A DNA stretch of 43,955 bases, from positions 1-43,955 of the forward strand of contig WFRP01000313.1 of NCBI GenBank assembly GCA_015486505.1, given 5' to 3'. The position numbers and the translations under genes are program-made. The notes under the pieces were generated by a model. That model worked only from the letters and a program-made list of their open reading frames with translations. It made no database searches and was not told the DNA's origin. Numbering within the stretch: position 1 is the stretch's first letter; each line of letters starts with the position of its first letter. Of the stretch, positions 22,828 through 31,855 are shown piece after piece. The stretch is from Pseudomonadota bacterium. GTDB lineage: Bacteria > Desulfobacterota > Anaeroferrophillalia > Anaeroferrophillales > Tharpellaceae.

Positions 22828-24723
22828 ATGAATCAGGAAAATCATAACGACTACGGTGCCGGGGCGATTGAGGTGCTTAAAGGTCTCGACCCGGTTAAAA
22901 TGCGGCCGGGGATGTATACCGACACGACCCGGCCCAACCATCTCGCGCAGGAGGTTATCGACAACAGCGTCGATGAAGCCCTGGCTGGCTATGCCAACAG
23001 CCTTGAAGTCATTCTCTATGCCGACAACTCTATTTCAGTCCGGGATAACGGCCGCGGCATGCCGGTTGATATCCATCCGGAAGAAGGCGTTCCCGGGGTC
23101 GAACTGATTATGACCCGGCTCCATGCCGGGGCCAAATTCTCACAGAAAAGTTATCAATGCTCCGGCGGCCTGCATGGGGTCGGGGTCTCGGTTGTCAATG
23201 CCTTATCTCAACGCCTGGAGGTTGAAATCCGTCGTGACGGCGGTCGTTTCACCTGCGCCTATGCCGACGGTGCCACCAGCGTTGAGCTGCAACGGGTTGA
23301 TGATGTCGGCCGCCGCAACACCGGCACGACGATTCACTTCTGGCCCAATCCCAAATATTTTGATTCCACCAAATTCGCAATCGGCAAACTGATTCACTCC
23401 CTGCGGGCGAAAGCGGTTCTCTGCCCGGGCCTGAAGGTTTCATTCAAGGATCAAATTAATGATGAAAGCTACGAATGGCACTTTATCGACGGGTTATCCG
23501 ACTACCTGAAACAGAGCCTGGGCAACTGTCTCCGCCTGCCGGATGAGCCTTTCACCCATAAATTCAGCGGCGAGCAGGAAAACGTCACCTGGGCGCTGGC
23601 CTGGCTCCCGGAAGGCGGCGAGCCGGTTAATGAAAGTTACGTCAATCTGATTCCGACACCGCAGGGCGGCACCCACGTTAACGGTTTGCGCAGCGGCCTG
23701 CAGGCGGCATTCAAGGAATTCTGCGACTTTCGCAATCTCCTGCCCCGGGGCCTCAAACTTTCCCCCGAAGACAGTTGGGAGGGCTTAAGTTATATCATCT
23801 CTCTGAAACTGCCGGAGCCCCAATTCTCCGGCCAGACCAAGGAGCGTTTAACCTCACGCGAAAGCGCTTCTTTTGTTGCCGGCGTGGTTAAAGACTCTTT
23901 CAGCCTCTGGCTTAATGAGCACCCGGCCATCGGTGAAGAACTGGCGGCATTGGTGATTGCCCACGCCCAGAAACGGCAGCGGGCGGCGAAAAAAATTGAG
24001 CGTAAAAAAATCACCAGCGGCCCGGCATTGCCCGGCAAGCTGGCGGACTGTGTCTCTCAGGACCCCAACTTGAGCGAGCTCTTCCTGGTCGAGGGCGATT
24101 CCGCCGGCGGCTCGGCCAAGCAGGCCCGGGATCGCAATTTTCAGGCGGTTATGCCGCTCCGGGGCAAAATCTTGAACACCTGGGAGAGTGATGTCGAAAG
24201 CATTATGGCTTCAAAAGAGATTCACGATATTTCTTCCGCCATCGGCGTTGATCCGGGCTCACCCAAACTTGACGATCTCCGCTACGGCAAAATCTGTGTT
24301 CTTGCCGATGCCGACTCCGACGGCCTCCATATCGCCACCTTGATCTGCGCCCTCTTTCTGCGCCATTTCAAACCTTTAGTCAGCGCCGGCCATCTCTATA
24401 TCGCCATGCCGCCGCTCTATCGCATCGACCGGGGCAAAGATGTCTTTTACGCTTTGGACGAAGCCGAAAAAGACGGCATTATCGATCGCCTTAAAGGTGA
24501 GAAAAAAGCCGGCAAAATCAACCTGCAGCGTTTTAAGGGTTTAGGCGAAATGAATCCCCTGCAGCTGCGGGAAACGACCATGGCCCCCGACACCCGGCGC
24601 CTGGTCCGCCTTAATCTCGATCATGAAGAAGAGGATTTCAAAATTATGGATATGATGCTCGCCAAAAAAAGAGCCGCCGACCGCCGCCTGTGGCTCGAAG
24701 GCAAGGAGCAGTTTACTCCCTGA
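22828..24723 (+). CDS. parE: DNA topoisomerase IV subunit B (ParE)
   Basis: 631 residues, GAAGAGGAAC ribosome site. GHKL ATPase features in the N-terminal half: VIDNSVDEAL, DNGRGMPVD and the lid GGLHGVGVSVVNAL; TOPRIM domain with LVEGDSAGGSA (about 428) and the metal-binding DADSDGLHI. The MYTDTTRPNHLAQEVIDNS segment and the length of about 630 residues match ParE rather than GyrB. It pairs with ParC (30-base gap) to unlink daughter chromosomes. First gene of the dense 22828-30307 cluster, 50 bases after ntrX. Confidence 0.93.
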   Translation: MNQENHNDYGAGAIEVLKGLDPVKMRPGMYTDTTRPNHLAQEVIDNSVDEALAGYANSLEVILYADNSISVRDNGRGMPVDIHPEEGVPGVELIMTRLHAGAKFSQKSYQCSGGLHGVGVSVVNALSQRLEVEIRRDGGRFTCAYADGATSVELQRVDDVGRRNTGTTIHFWPNPKYFDSTKFAIGKLIHSLRAKAVLCPGLKVSFKDQINDESYEWHFIDGLSDYLKQSLGNCLRLPDEPFTHKFSGEQENVTWALAWLPEGGEPVNESYVNLIPTPQGGTHVNGLRSGLQAAFKEFCDFRNLLPRGLKLSPEDSWEGLSYIISLKLPEPQFSGQTKERLTSRESASFVAGVVKDSFSLWLNEHPAIGEELAALVIAHAQKRQRAAKKIERKKITSGPALPGKLADCVSQDPNLSELFLVEGDSAGGSAKQARDRNFQAVMPLRGKILNTWESDVESIMASKEIHDISSAIGVDPGSPKLDDLRYGKICVLADADSDGLHIATLICALFLRHFKPLVSAGHLYIAMPPLYRIDRGKDVFYALDEAEKDGIIDRLKGEKKAGKINLQRFKGLGEMNPLQLRETTMAPDTRRLVRLNLDHEEEDFKIMDMMLAKKRAADRRLWLEGKEQFTP

Positions 24724-24753
24724 AAAATATGAACTCAAAACACCAGGAATAAT

Positions 24754-27042
24754 ATGGAACAGGATAATCAAACCATAACTCCGGATGCCGCTGAAAAGCA
24801 GTTTCTCGGCCAGTTTACGGAAAAAGCCTATCTCGAATACGCGATGTACGTTATTCTTGACCGGGCGCTCCCCTATATCGGGGACGGCCTTAAACCGGTG
24901 CAGCGCCGCATTATTTACGCGATGTCGGAATTAGGGCTTAAAGCCGGAGCCAAATATAAAAAATCAGCCCGGACCGTCGGGGATGTCTTAGGTAAATTCC
25001 ACCCGCACGGCGATACCGCCTGCTACGAGGCCATGGTGGTTATGGCCCAGCCTTTCACCTACCGTTATCCTTTGATTGACGGCCAGGGCAACTGGGGCGC
25101 GCCCGATGATCCGAAATCATTTGCCGCCATGCGTTACACCGAATCCCGGCTTTCCGCCTATGCCGAACTTCTTTTAAGTGAATTAGGCAGCGGTACGGTT
25201 GACTGGGATGACAATTTCGACGGTACCTTGAAGGAGCCGAAACTGCTGCCGGCGCGGCTGCCGAATATCCTGTTGAACGGCAGCACCGGCATTGCCGTCG
25301 GCATGGCCACCGACATTCCACCGCATAACCTGAAAGAGGTTGCGGCCGCCTGTATTCACCTGCTGGACCACCCCAACGCGACGACAAAGGATCTCTGCCG
25401 CTTCATCAAGGGGCCCGATTTCCCGACCCGCACCGAAATCATCACCCCGAATGAAGAAATTGTCAAAATTTACGAAAAAGGCAACGGTTCAATCAAGATG
25501 CGGGCGGTTTACCATAAGGAAGATAACGACATTGTTATCACCGCGCTGCCGCATCAGGCTTCCGGAGCCCGGATAATGGAGCAGATCGCCGCCCAGATGC
25601 AGGCGAAGAAACTGCCCCTGGTCGCTGATTTACGGGACGAATCCGACAATGAAGAGCCGGTGCGGCTGGTCATAATTCCGCGCTCAAACCGGATCGACTG
25701 CGAGCAGTTGATGGCCCATCTTTTTGCGACCACCGATCTTGAAAAAAATTATCGGATAAACCTTAACCTGATTGCCCTTGACGGCCGGCCCCGGGTGATG
25801 AATCTTGCGGAAATGATCGGCGAATGGCTGACGTTCCGCACCGGGGTTGTCCGCCGCCGCTTAAACTTCCGTCTCGACAAGGTCAAAGCCCGTCTCCACA
25901 TCTTAAGCGGCCTTTTAACCGCTTTTTTGAACCTTGATGAAGTCATTGAAATTATCCGCAACCACGACCGCCCCAAACCGATCCTGATTAAACGTTTCGC
26001 TTTGAGTGATATGCAGGCGGAAGCCATTCTTGAGCTTAAACTGCGCCACCTGGCCAAACTCGAAGAAATGAAAATCCGCGGCGAAGAAGATGAACTCGAA
26101 CAGGAACGCCGCGGCCTCGAAGAGATTTTAGCTTCGCCGGCAAAGCTCAAAAGCCTGATCCGGAAAGAAATCAAAGCCTGTGCCAAAAAGTATGGCGATG
26201 AACGGCGCTCCCCGACCGTAGTTCGCAGTGAAGCCCAGGCCTTGACCACGACCGACCTTCTGCCCACCGAGGCAATTACGGTGATTCTTTCCAATAAAGG
26301 CTGGATCCGGGCCGCCAAAGGCCACGATATCAACCCGGAAAAGATTAATTACCGGGCCGGTGACGGTTTTAAGCAGGCGGTTCCCGGGCGCAGCAACCAG
26401 CCGGTAATTTTTCTCTCCACCAGCGGCCGCTGCTACACTCTGCCCTCGCACAACCTGCCTTCGGCCCGCAGCCACGGCGAGCCTTTAAGCGGACGCCTGC
26501 AACTTGAAAACGACGCCCACATAGAACATCTGCTGATGGGCGCCGAAAACGACCTCTTTCTTATCGCCGCAGATTCGGGCTACGGCTTTATCGCCAAACT
26601 TGCGGATTTAACCAGCAAGAACAAAAGCGGCAAAGCGGTGCTCACACTGCCGCCCGGCAGTTTACCCCTGCCGCCGCTGGCCGTCAAAAATATTGAAGAA
26701 GAAAATCTGGTGGCTTTGAGCAGCAGCGGGCGCATGCTGATTTTCCCCCTGGCGCAGCTGCCGCTGCTGCCGCGCGGCAAAGGTAATAAGATTATCCATT
26801 TCGCTCCGAATCGAGCTGAACACGAAAAGGAAATCTTGAAATCGATCGTTATTCTGCCGGCCGGAGCGACCCTGAAGGTCTACGCCGGCCGCCGCCATTT
26901 AACCTTGAAAAAAGAGAGTCTTGAACGCTATTTCGGCAATCGCGGCCGCCGTGGCCAGATGCTGCCGCACGGCCTGCAGCGCGCGGAACGGATTGAGGTG
27001 ATTACGACAACCGCTGAAAAGGAGAAAAAAGATGACAATTGA
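24754..27042 (+). CDS. parC: DNA topoisomerase IV subunit A (ParC)
   Basis: 762 residues, AGGAA ribosome site. Breakage-reunion domain with LPYIGDGLKPVQRRI, the quinolone-region helix GKFHPHGDTACYEAMV (Thr88 at the position that is usually Ser or Thr) and catalytic Tyr128 in AAMRYTESR. The C-terminal half (about 500-745) has beta-pinwheel-like repeats (ITVILSNKGWIRAAKG, VIFLSTSGRCYTL, LFLIAADSGYGFIAK, LVALSSSGRMLIFPL). No canonical GyrA-box QRRGGKG is seen, which supports ParC over GyrA. Its 3' end overlaps the start of the selenoprotein gene by 11 bases. Confidence 0.93.
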   Translation: MEQDNQTITPDAAEKQFLGQFTEKAYLEYAMYVILDRALPYIGDGLKPVQRRIIYAMSELGLKAGAKYKKSARTVGDVLGKFHPHGDTACYEAMVVMAQPFTYRYPLIDGQGNWGAPDDPKSFAAMRYTESRLSAYAELLLSELGSGTVDWDDNFDGTLKEPKLLPARLPNILLNGSTGIAVGMATDIPPHNLKEVAAACIHLLDHPNATTKDLCRFIKGPDFPTRTEIITPNEEIVKIYEKGNGSIKMRAVYHKEDNDIVITALPHQASGARIMEQIAAQMQAKKLPLVADLRDESDNEEPVRLVIIPRSNRIDCEQLMAHLFATTDLEKNYRINLNLIALDGRPRVMNLAEMIGEWLTFRTGVVRRRLNFRLDKVKARLHILSGLLTAFLNLDEVIEIIRNHDRPKPILIKRFALSDMQAEAILELKLRHLAKLEEMKIRGEEDELEQERRGLEEILASPAKLKSLIRKEIKACAKKYGDERRSPTVVRSEAQALTTTDLLPTEAITVILSNKGWIRAAKGHDINPEKINYRAGDGFKQAVPGRSNQPVIFLSTSGRCYTLPSHNLPSARSHGEPLSGRLQLENDAHIEHLLMGAENDLFLIAADSGYGFIAKLADLTSKNKSGKAVLTLPPGSLPLPPLAVKNIEEENLVALSSSGRMLIFPLAQLPLLPRGKGNKIIHFAPNRAEHEKEILKSIVILPAGATLKVYAGRRHLTLKKESLERYFGNRGRRGQMLPHGLQRAERIEVITTTAEKEKKDDN

Positions 27043-27367
27043 TTGGGCCTATATGCGCAAAGGTTGAAGCTCCTGCAAAAAAGCCCAGGAGTTTCTGGAC
27101 AACCGGGAAGTTACAATCAGAGAAACCACTGATGCCCGCAAGGAACGTATCGACCACGATCAGGCCTGGGAAATTTTATCCCCGGCCAATGAAATCACCA
27201 TCGCCAAAGGTAAAAAACAGCTCAAATTCACGCCCGAACCGGCGCGGCGGGAGGAAATTCTCAAAGCCGCCATCGGCCCCAGCGGCAACCTGCGGGCCCC
27301 AACCTTAAAGATCGGTCCCCAAATCCTCATCGGCTTCAATCCGGATCTTTATCAAGCCGTATTCTAG
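27032..27367 (+). CDS. ArsC/Spx-like thioredoxin-fold selenoprotein (in-frame UGA as Sec)
   Basis: A standard open-frame search misses this gene because codon 12 is TGA (27065-27067). Reading it as selenocysteine gives 111 residues: MTIDWAYMRKGUSSCKKAQE..., ending FNPDLYQAVF. The U-x-x-C motif replaces a CxxC redox centre on the first strand-helix turn of an ArsC-like fold; GNLRAPTLKIG after it matches the cis-Pro loop. NCBI names such a family ArsC family (seleno)protein. ATG 27032 has GGAG seven bases upstream and overlaps parC by 11 bases; the stop is two bases before the rqcH-like start. The frame stays open and codon-typical on both sides of the TGA, which argues against a pseudogene. 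Substrate is unknown; arsenate reduction is not implied. Confidence 0.88.
27065..27098 (+). promoter_or_regulatory. Candidate bacterial SECIS hairpin
   Basis: Directly after the UGA (27065-27067) the mRNA can form CCAG-GAGUUU-CUGG (27085-27098), with a G at the start of the loop about 21 bases from the UGA, as bacterial SelB-binding hairpins require. A competing stem AGCUCCUG/CAGGAGUU (27068-27075, 27086-27093) is also possible. Confidence 0.5.
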
Positions 27368-27369
27368 GG

Positions 27370-28914
27370 ATGGACGAGGCAAGTTTAGAGATTATGGTTG
27401 CCGCGTTGGCCGGGCCGCTGCCGGGAACCTTTATCACCAAAATCCACCAGATGACGCCGTATCATCTGCTGTTGCGCCTGCGCGGCGGCGGCCGGAGCGG
27501 GCAGTTGCGCCTGCTGATTGCCATTGCCCCGCGGGAGCCCGGCCTGCATCTGACTTCCCGGCGTTATCTTAACCCGCCGCGGCCGTTACGCTTCTGCGCC
27601 TATCTTCGGCACCATCTGCAGGGCGCAAGGATCAGCGCGATTGAGAAAATCACCGGCGACCGCATTGTCATAATCCGGGCCGCCCGCCGCCACGAGGAAG
27701 AACAGCAACTGGTAATCGAGTTGCTCGGCAAACGCGGCAACGCCCTTTTGTGCCAGGGCGCGGAAATGCGGATCGGGGCTCTGATGCATGATAAAAATCA
27801 GGCTGAACGGCTTAAACCGGGGACAATCTATCAACCGCCACCGGCCCGGCCTGCGGAACCCGGCGCCCCGGTTTCCGCGAAAATTTTATTGGAAACTATC
27901 GGCATCAATGATTGTCACACTGTTTCCGCACAAGATTTGCAAACCGCTTACGATGACTGGTTTTTCCCTCTTTATCAGGCGCATTACGGTAATATTGAAA
28001 CCCGGCACGCGATTAAATCTCTGCAGCAGTATCAGCGCCGTCTGCGAAAAAGGGTAAAGAAACTGCGTCAGGAACAGAGCGAAAAACTTAAGCATCTTGA
28101 TGACAACCGGATCGGCGATCTCTTGAAAGGCGAAATCCACAAAATCAAGCGCGGCGCCGCGAAGGCCACGGTTATCGATTACTATTCCCCCAATCTCGAT
28201 AAAATTGAAATAAGCTTGAATCCGGCTTTAAGCCCCGTGAAAAATCTGGAAAAATTTTACAAAAACGCCAAAAAAGCCAAACGCGGCCTCAAACTTATTG
28301 AAGAGCGCCTTCAAGCCACGGAAGCTGAGGCAGATTACGCGGCGGAGCTTATTTTTCAACTTGAGCAATTAAGTAATGATCCGAGCCGGGCAATCTCCGA
28401 CGAGGAGCAGGAACTGCTGGAACTGACCGCCGAGTTGAGCGGGAAAAAACACCGGGTAACCCCGGCCGGCCCCCAGCGCGGCGGCAGCGGAAAAACCGGG
28501 GAAAAAGCCAAAACCCGAGCCACACCGGGAAAAGAAAAAATCTTAGCGCGCAAACAGCGCGGCGTTGAAAAAATTTCCGGAGTCAGCGGCGGCATTATTT
28601 ATCTCGGCAAAAATGTTATCGGCAATGAAAATATCTACCGCCATCTGGGCGCGCCCGACGATCTCTGGTTCCACGCCCATGAATGCCCCGGCGCCCATGT
28701 TCTCTTAAAAACCGCGCCCGGCGCGAAAGAGTACGAAAAAGAGCAGCTGCAGGCGGCGGCTCTGGCGGCGAAAAATTCAAAATTGCAAAGCGAAAAAGCG
28801 ATCGCGGTCACTATGACCCGGGTAAAATATCTGCATAAACCCAAGGGCGGCCGCCTGGGACAACTTTTATTAAGCGGCCCGACCCGGACAATCATGGTAA
28901 ATAATTATGACTGA
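27370..28914 (+). CDS. rqcH: NFACT-family protein, RqcH-like ribosome quality control factor
   Basis: 514 residues. NFACT-N domain (about 1-150), with the Asp-Arg pair at residues 97-98 (TGDRIVII), the same positions as the pair essential for alanine tailing in Bacillus RqcH; a HhH-like and coiled-coil middle (about 195-330, rich in Lys/Glu/Gln), and a C-terminal NFACT-R domain (about 395-500) with DDLWFHAHECPGAHVLL and the KYLHKPKG segment. In bacteria RqcH binds obstructed 50S subunits and adds C-terminal Ala tails; this role is inferred from the motifs. Begins two bases after the selenoprotein stop; overlaps the next gene by eight bases. Confidence 0.88.
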   Translation: MDEASLEIMVAALAGPLPGTFITKIHQMTPYHLLLRLRGGGRSGQLRLLIAIAPREPGLHLTSRRYLNPPRPLRFCAYLRHHLQGARISAIEKITGDRIVIIRAARRHEEEQQLVIELLGKRGNALLCQGAEMRIGALMHDKNQAERLKPGTIYQPPPARPAEPGAPVSAKILLETIGINDCHTVSAQDLQTAYDDWFFPLYQAHYGNIETRHAIKSLQQYQRRLRKRVKKLRQEQSEKLKHLDDNRIGDLLKGEIHKIKRGAAKATVIDYYSPNLDKIEISLNPALSPVKNLEKFYKNAKKAKRGLKLIEERLQATEAEADYAAELIFQLEQLSNDPSRAISDEEQELLELTAELSGKKHRVTPAGPQRGGSGKTGEKAKTRATPGKEKILARKQRGVEKISGVSGGIIYLGKNVIGNENIYRHLGAPDDLWFHAHECPGAHVLLKTAPGAKEYEKEQLQAAALAAKNSKLQSEKAIAVTMTRVKYLHKPKGGRLGQLLLSGPTRTIMVNNYD

Positions 28915-30307
28915 GCTGAGCAGCATACTGCGCCGGGAGATGGCGTTAAAACTCTTGAAATCAGGATTTATTCCGGAACAGGTGGTCGCCACTGAGGCGG
29001 CTCTCTCCTGCTACGGTTATGACGCCACCCGGCAGCAGACCGAGCCCCTGCTGGCGCTGCTGCCCGACAATGAAAAACAACTCAAAACCATCCTGAAAAT
29101 TGCCGGGGAGAAAAGTTTAAAGATTTTTCCGCGCGGGGCCGGGAGCGGTATGTCCGGCGGCTCGATCCCGGCGGAGGACGGCATAATCGTCTCCCTGACG
29201 CGGATGAAGCAAATCCTTGAAATCGATGAAGATAATATGATTGCCACGGTTGAGCCCGGGGTTATCACCGGTGAACTGCAGGAGGCGGTCAGCCGCCGCG
29301 GTCTGTTTTACCCGCCCGACCCGGCAAGCCTTGCTTTTTCAACCATCGGCGGTAATGTCACGGAAAATGCCGGCGGACCGCGCGCGGTTAAATACGGAGT
29401 TACCGGTAATTTTGTGATGGGCCTTGAAGCCTATCTCGTCAACGGGGAAAAGATTAAATGCGGCAATAAATGTATCAAATCGGTCTCAGGCTACGATTTG
29501 ACCTCACTTTTAGTCGGCTCCGAAGGCACGCTGGCAATTATCAGCAAAATTCTTTTGAAACTGCTGCCGGCCCCGGAAACGGTTAAAACCTCGCTGCTGG
29601 CTTTCAGCTCAATGACCGCGGCGGCCCAGGCCGTCAACGCGATGTTCAAACAGCAGATTAACCCCTCAACCATTGAGTTTCTCGATCAGCACTCAATTAA
29701 CGCGGTCCGCCCGGCCCTGCCGTTTACATTGCCCAAGGCCGCCGACACCGTCCTTTTGGTTGAAATCGACGGTCCCGAAGCCACTGTCAAAACCCAGGCG
29801 GAAAAATTAAACCGGCTTTTTCAGGATGAAGCCCTGCTTATAATCGATGCTGAAAATGAGACCGAAAGAGAAAAGCTCTGGCAGGCGCGCCGCAAACTCT
29901 CACCGGCAATCGCCAATATCGCGCCGCATAAAATAAATGAGGATATTGCGGTGCCTTTAGCCGCGATTCCGGAAATAATTTCCCGTCTGGAAAGTCTCTC
30001 AAAGGAAATTGATCTGCCGATTGTCTGCTTCGGCCATGCCGGTGACGGCAATATTCATGTCAATGTCATGCTCGACAAAAACGATCCGTCCCAGGCGATT
30101 CGCGGCCATAAAGCGATCGATAGAATCTTTACCTTGACCCTGGAGTTGGGCGGCACCCTCTCCGGTGAACATGGCATCGGCAACACCAAATCAGCCTATT
30201 TCAATAAAGAGTGGACCCCGGCAACCATTGCCACCATGCAGGCCCTGAAAAAGGCTTTCGACCCCGGTAATCGTTTAAATCCCGGGAAAATTTTTCCACT
30301 AAAATAA
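28907..30307 (+). CDS. glcD: FAD-linked 2-hydroxyacid oxidase subunit (GlcD/D-lactate dehydrogenase type)
   Basis: 466 residues. FAD-binding PCMH-type domain in the first half, with PRGAGSGMSGGSIP and FSTIGGNVTENAGGPRAVKYG; C-terminal FAD-oxidase domain with CFGHAGDGNIHVNVM and TLSGEHGIGNTK, whose His residues coordinate metal and the 2-hydroxyacid in the family. It oxidises glycolate, D-lactate or a similar acid and passes electrons to an iron-sulfur subunit, probably the one at 30589, which is now 281 bases away across an R1 copy. Exact substrate cannot be told from sequence; in sulfate reducers D-lactate is likely. Confidence 0.92.
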   Translation: MTELSSILRREMALKLLKSGFIPEQVVATEAALSCYGYDATRQQTEPLLALLPDNEKQLKTILKIAGEKSLKIFPRGAGSGMSGGSIPAEDGIIVSLTRMKQILEIDEDNMIATVEPGVITGELQEAVSRRGLFYPPDPASLAFSTIGGNVTENAGGPRAVKYGVTGNFVMGLEAYLVNGEKIKCGNKCIKSVSGYDLTSLLVGSEGTLAIISKILLKLLPAPETVKTSLLAFSSMTAAAQAVNAMFKQQINPSTIEFLDQHSINAVRPALPFTLPKAADTVLLVEIDGPEATVKTQAEKLNRLFQDEALLIIDAENETEREKLWQARRKLSPAIANIAPHKINEDIAVPLAAIPEIISRLESLSKEIDLPIVCFGHAGDGNIHVNVMLDKNDPSQAIRGHKAIDRIFTLTLELGGTLSGEHGIGNTKSAYFNKEWTPATIATMQALKKAFDPGNRLNPGKIFPLK

Positions 30308-30432
30308 AATATTTTGCCTTAAGCTCAACTTCATAACTTAAGATAACACGTTGATTTACAAGCTAATTTTCATTTGATAGCAATAGCATTTTCATAATGC
30401 CTCCATAACTCGGCGAATATATTTCAAAATAT

Positions 30433-30571
30433 CTAATGCGGGAACAATCCCCGCAACCTAATCGGGCCTTTTCGGCCCGCACCCAAGGGCACTTCCGTTG
30501 GGCGCAAATAAGTACTCTTATCAGAACATTTTCTTGTTTTTTCAAACCGAAAATAACCTGTAAGGTACTAA
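30433..30571. repeat. R1 repeat, copy f (between glcD and glcF)
   Basis: One B and one A module in reverse orientation: TAATGCGGGAACAATCCCCGC, the hairpin-rich B segment, then GTACTCTTATCAGAACATTTTC-type arm, the short TTGTTTTTTCAAACC loop and GAAAATAACCTGTAAGGTAC. A longer frame from 30436 is an artefact of the repeat. 30308-30432 shows no gene. Confidence 0.9.
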
Positions 30572-30588
30572 CTCATAAAATTGACATA

Positions 30589-31824
30589 ATGACTCAATCA
30601 GAGCTCGCTCAAGAACTGAAAAAGTGTGTTAAATGCGGCGCCTGCATGGCGGTCTGCCCGATCTACCGCCAGACCGGGCGGGAGGAGATGGTCGCCCGGG
30701 GCAAACTTAATCTGATTGAAATAATCAGCCGCAATCAGGAACTGCCGGACGCCTGGATTGAAGCGGTGGATAACTGTCTGCTCTGCTGTTCCTGTGAAGA
30801 AAACTGCTCCAAAGGGGTTAAGATTACCGAAATTATCGCGGCGGCCCGCATCCGGCAGACGGCCGCCCAGGGCTTGAATCCCCTTAAAAAAGGAGCTTTC
30901 GCCCTGCTTAAAAACCGGATTTTATCAATCGCAAGATTTATCAAATTAGGCTCTCTGCTGCAGTGGCTTCTGTGGCGACGCCTGCCCCGGCACAGCGGCC
31001 TGATACGCCGTCTGCCCTTACCCGGAACCGATGAAAAAACGGTGATCCCGATTCTCCCCCGCCGCAACCTCGATGATATTTTAAAAAAACGCAAGCCTGA
31101 CCCCGATTTACCGCCGGTGCTTTTCTTTCCCGGCTGCGCCACCCGCTATCTCCAGCCGCAGATGGGCCTGGATCTTATCTATGTTCTTGAAAAACTCGGC
31201 TTTAACGCTGTCGTCCCAGCCGAATTTAAGTGCTGCGGTATGGTTACCTGGGGAGCTGGTGATGCGGTCAGTAATCTTAAACTTAAAGCATCAAATCTCA
31301 AGGTATTTGCCGCTAACGCCGCCATCAAAACCGTCGTCACCGGCTGCGCTTCCTGCGGCCACGCCCTGAAAGAGTATGATAACCTCCCGCCGGAATCTGA
31401 AATCCTTGATATCAGCGAATTTCTTTTCCGCCACCGGGAAAAACTTGAAAAGCTGCTTAAGGGCCGGCAAAGCCGAAAAAAAATCACCTATCACGACCCC
31501 TGCCACCTGCGTAAAGGCCAGGGCATCACTAAAGAACCGCGCTGGCTGCTTAAATTAATTGCCGGGGAAAACTTTGTCGAAATGAGTCATCCTGAACGCT
31601 GCTGCGGCGCCGGCGGGACTTTCGGCTTGACTCATAAAGAACTCTCCCGTAAAATTCTTAAGGAAAAAACCGACGCCGCCGATGCCACCGGGGCCGAGAT
31701 TGTTACAAGCGGCTGCCCGGGCTGTATTTTACAACTGACTGAAGGCGCCGTCGTCGCCGACAGTAAATGGCTAACTAAACATCCGCTCTCACTGCTTGCC
31801 GGACTCTTACGAAGCCGAAACTGA
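30589..31824 (+). CDS. glcF: Iron-sulfur subunit of 2-hydroxyacid dehydrogenase (GlcF type)
   Basis: 411 residues from ATG 30589; the frame upstream of this is repeat. Two N-terminal 4Fe-4S sites, CVKCGACMAVCP (Cys13, 16, 19, 23) and CLLCCSCEENCSKG, are followed by two cysteine-rich CCG domains: FPGCATRYLQ, KCCGMVTWGAG, TGCASCG, then HDPCHLRKGQG, ERCCGAGGTFG and SGCPGC. Electrons from the GlcD-like flavoprotein would flow to the membrane quinone pool or another carrier. The ribosome site is poor, and the R1 copy upstream replaces what is usually a tight glcD-glcF junction. The next gene begins 31 bases after its stop. Confidence 0.92.
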   Translation: MTQSELAQELKKCVKCGACMAVCPIYRQTGREEMVARGKLNLIEIISRNQELPDAWIEAVDNCLLCCSCEENCSKGVKITEIIAAARIRQTAAQGLNPLKKGAFALLKNRILSIARFIKLGSLLQWLLWRRLPRHSGLIRRLPLPGTDEKTVIPILPRRNLDDILKKRKPDPDLPPVLFFPGCATRYLQPQMGLDLIYVLEKLGFNAVVPAEFKCCGMVTWGAGDAVSNLKLKASNLKVFAANAAIKTVVTGCASCGHALKEYDNLPPESEILDISEFLFRHREKLEKLLKGRQSRKKITYHDPCHLRKGQGITKEPRWLLKLIAGENFVEMSHPERCCGAGGTFGLTHKELSRKILKEKTDAADATGAEIVTSGCPGCILQLTEGAVVADSKWLTKHPLSLLAGLLRSRN

Positions 31825-31855
31825 ATTTAATCAAAGCCGAAAAGGTTATTTCACC

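Noticed and set aside
27032..27100. Frameshift or nonsense mutation making a pseudogene after parC
   Set aside because: The TGA sits exactly where a redox Cys is expected, and the frame, start site and downstream coding pattern are intact, so selenocysteine is the better reading.
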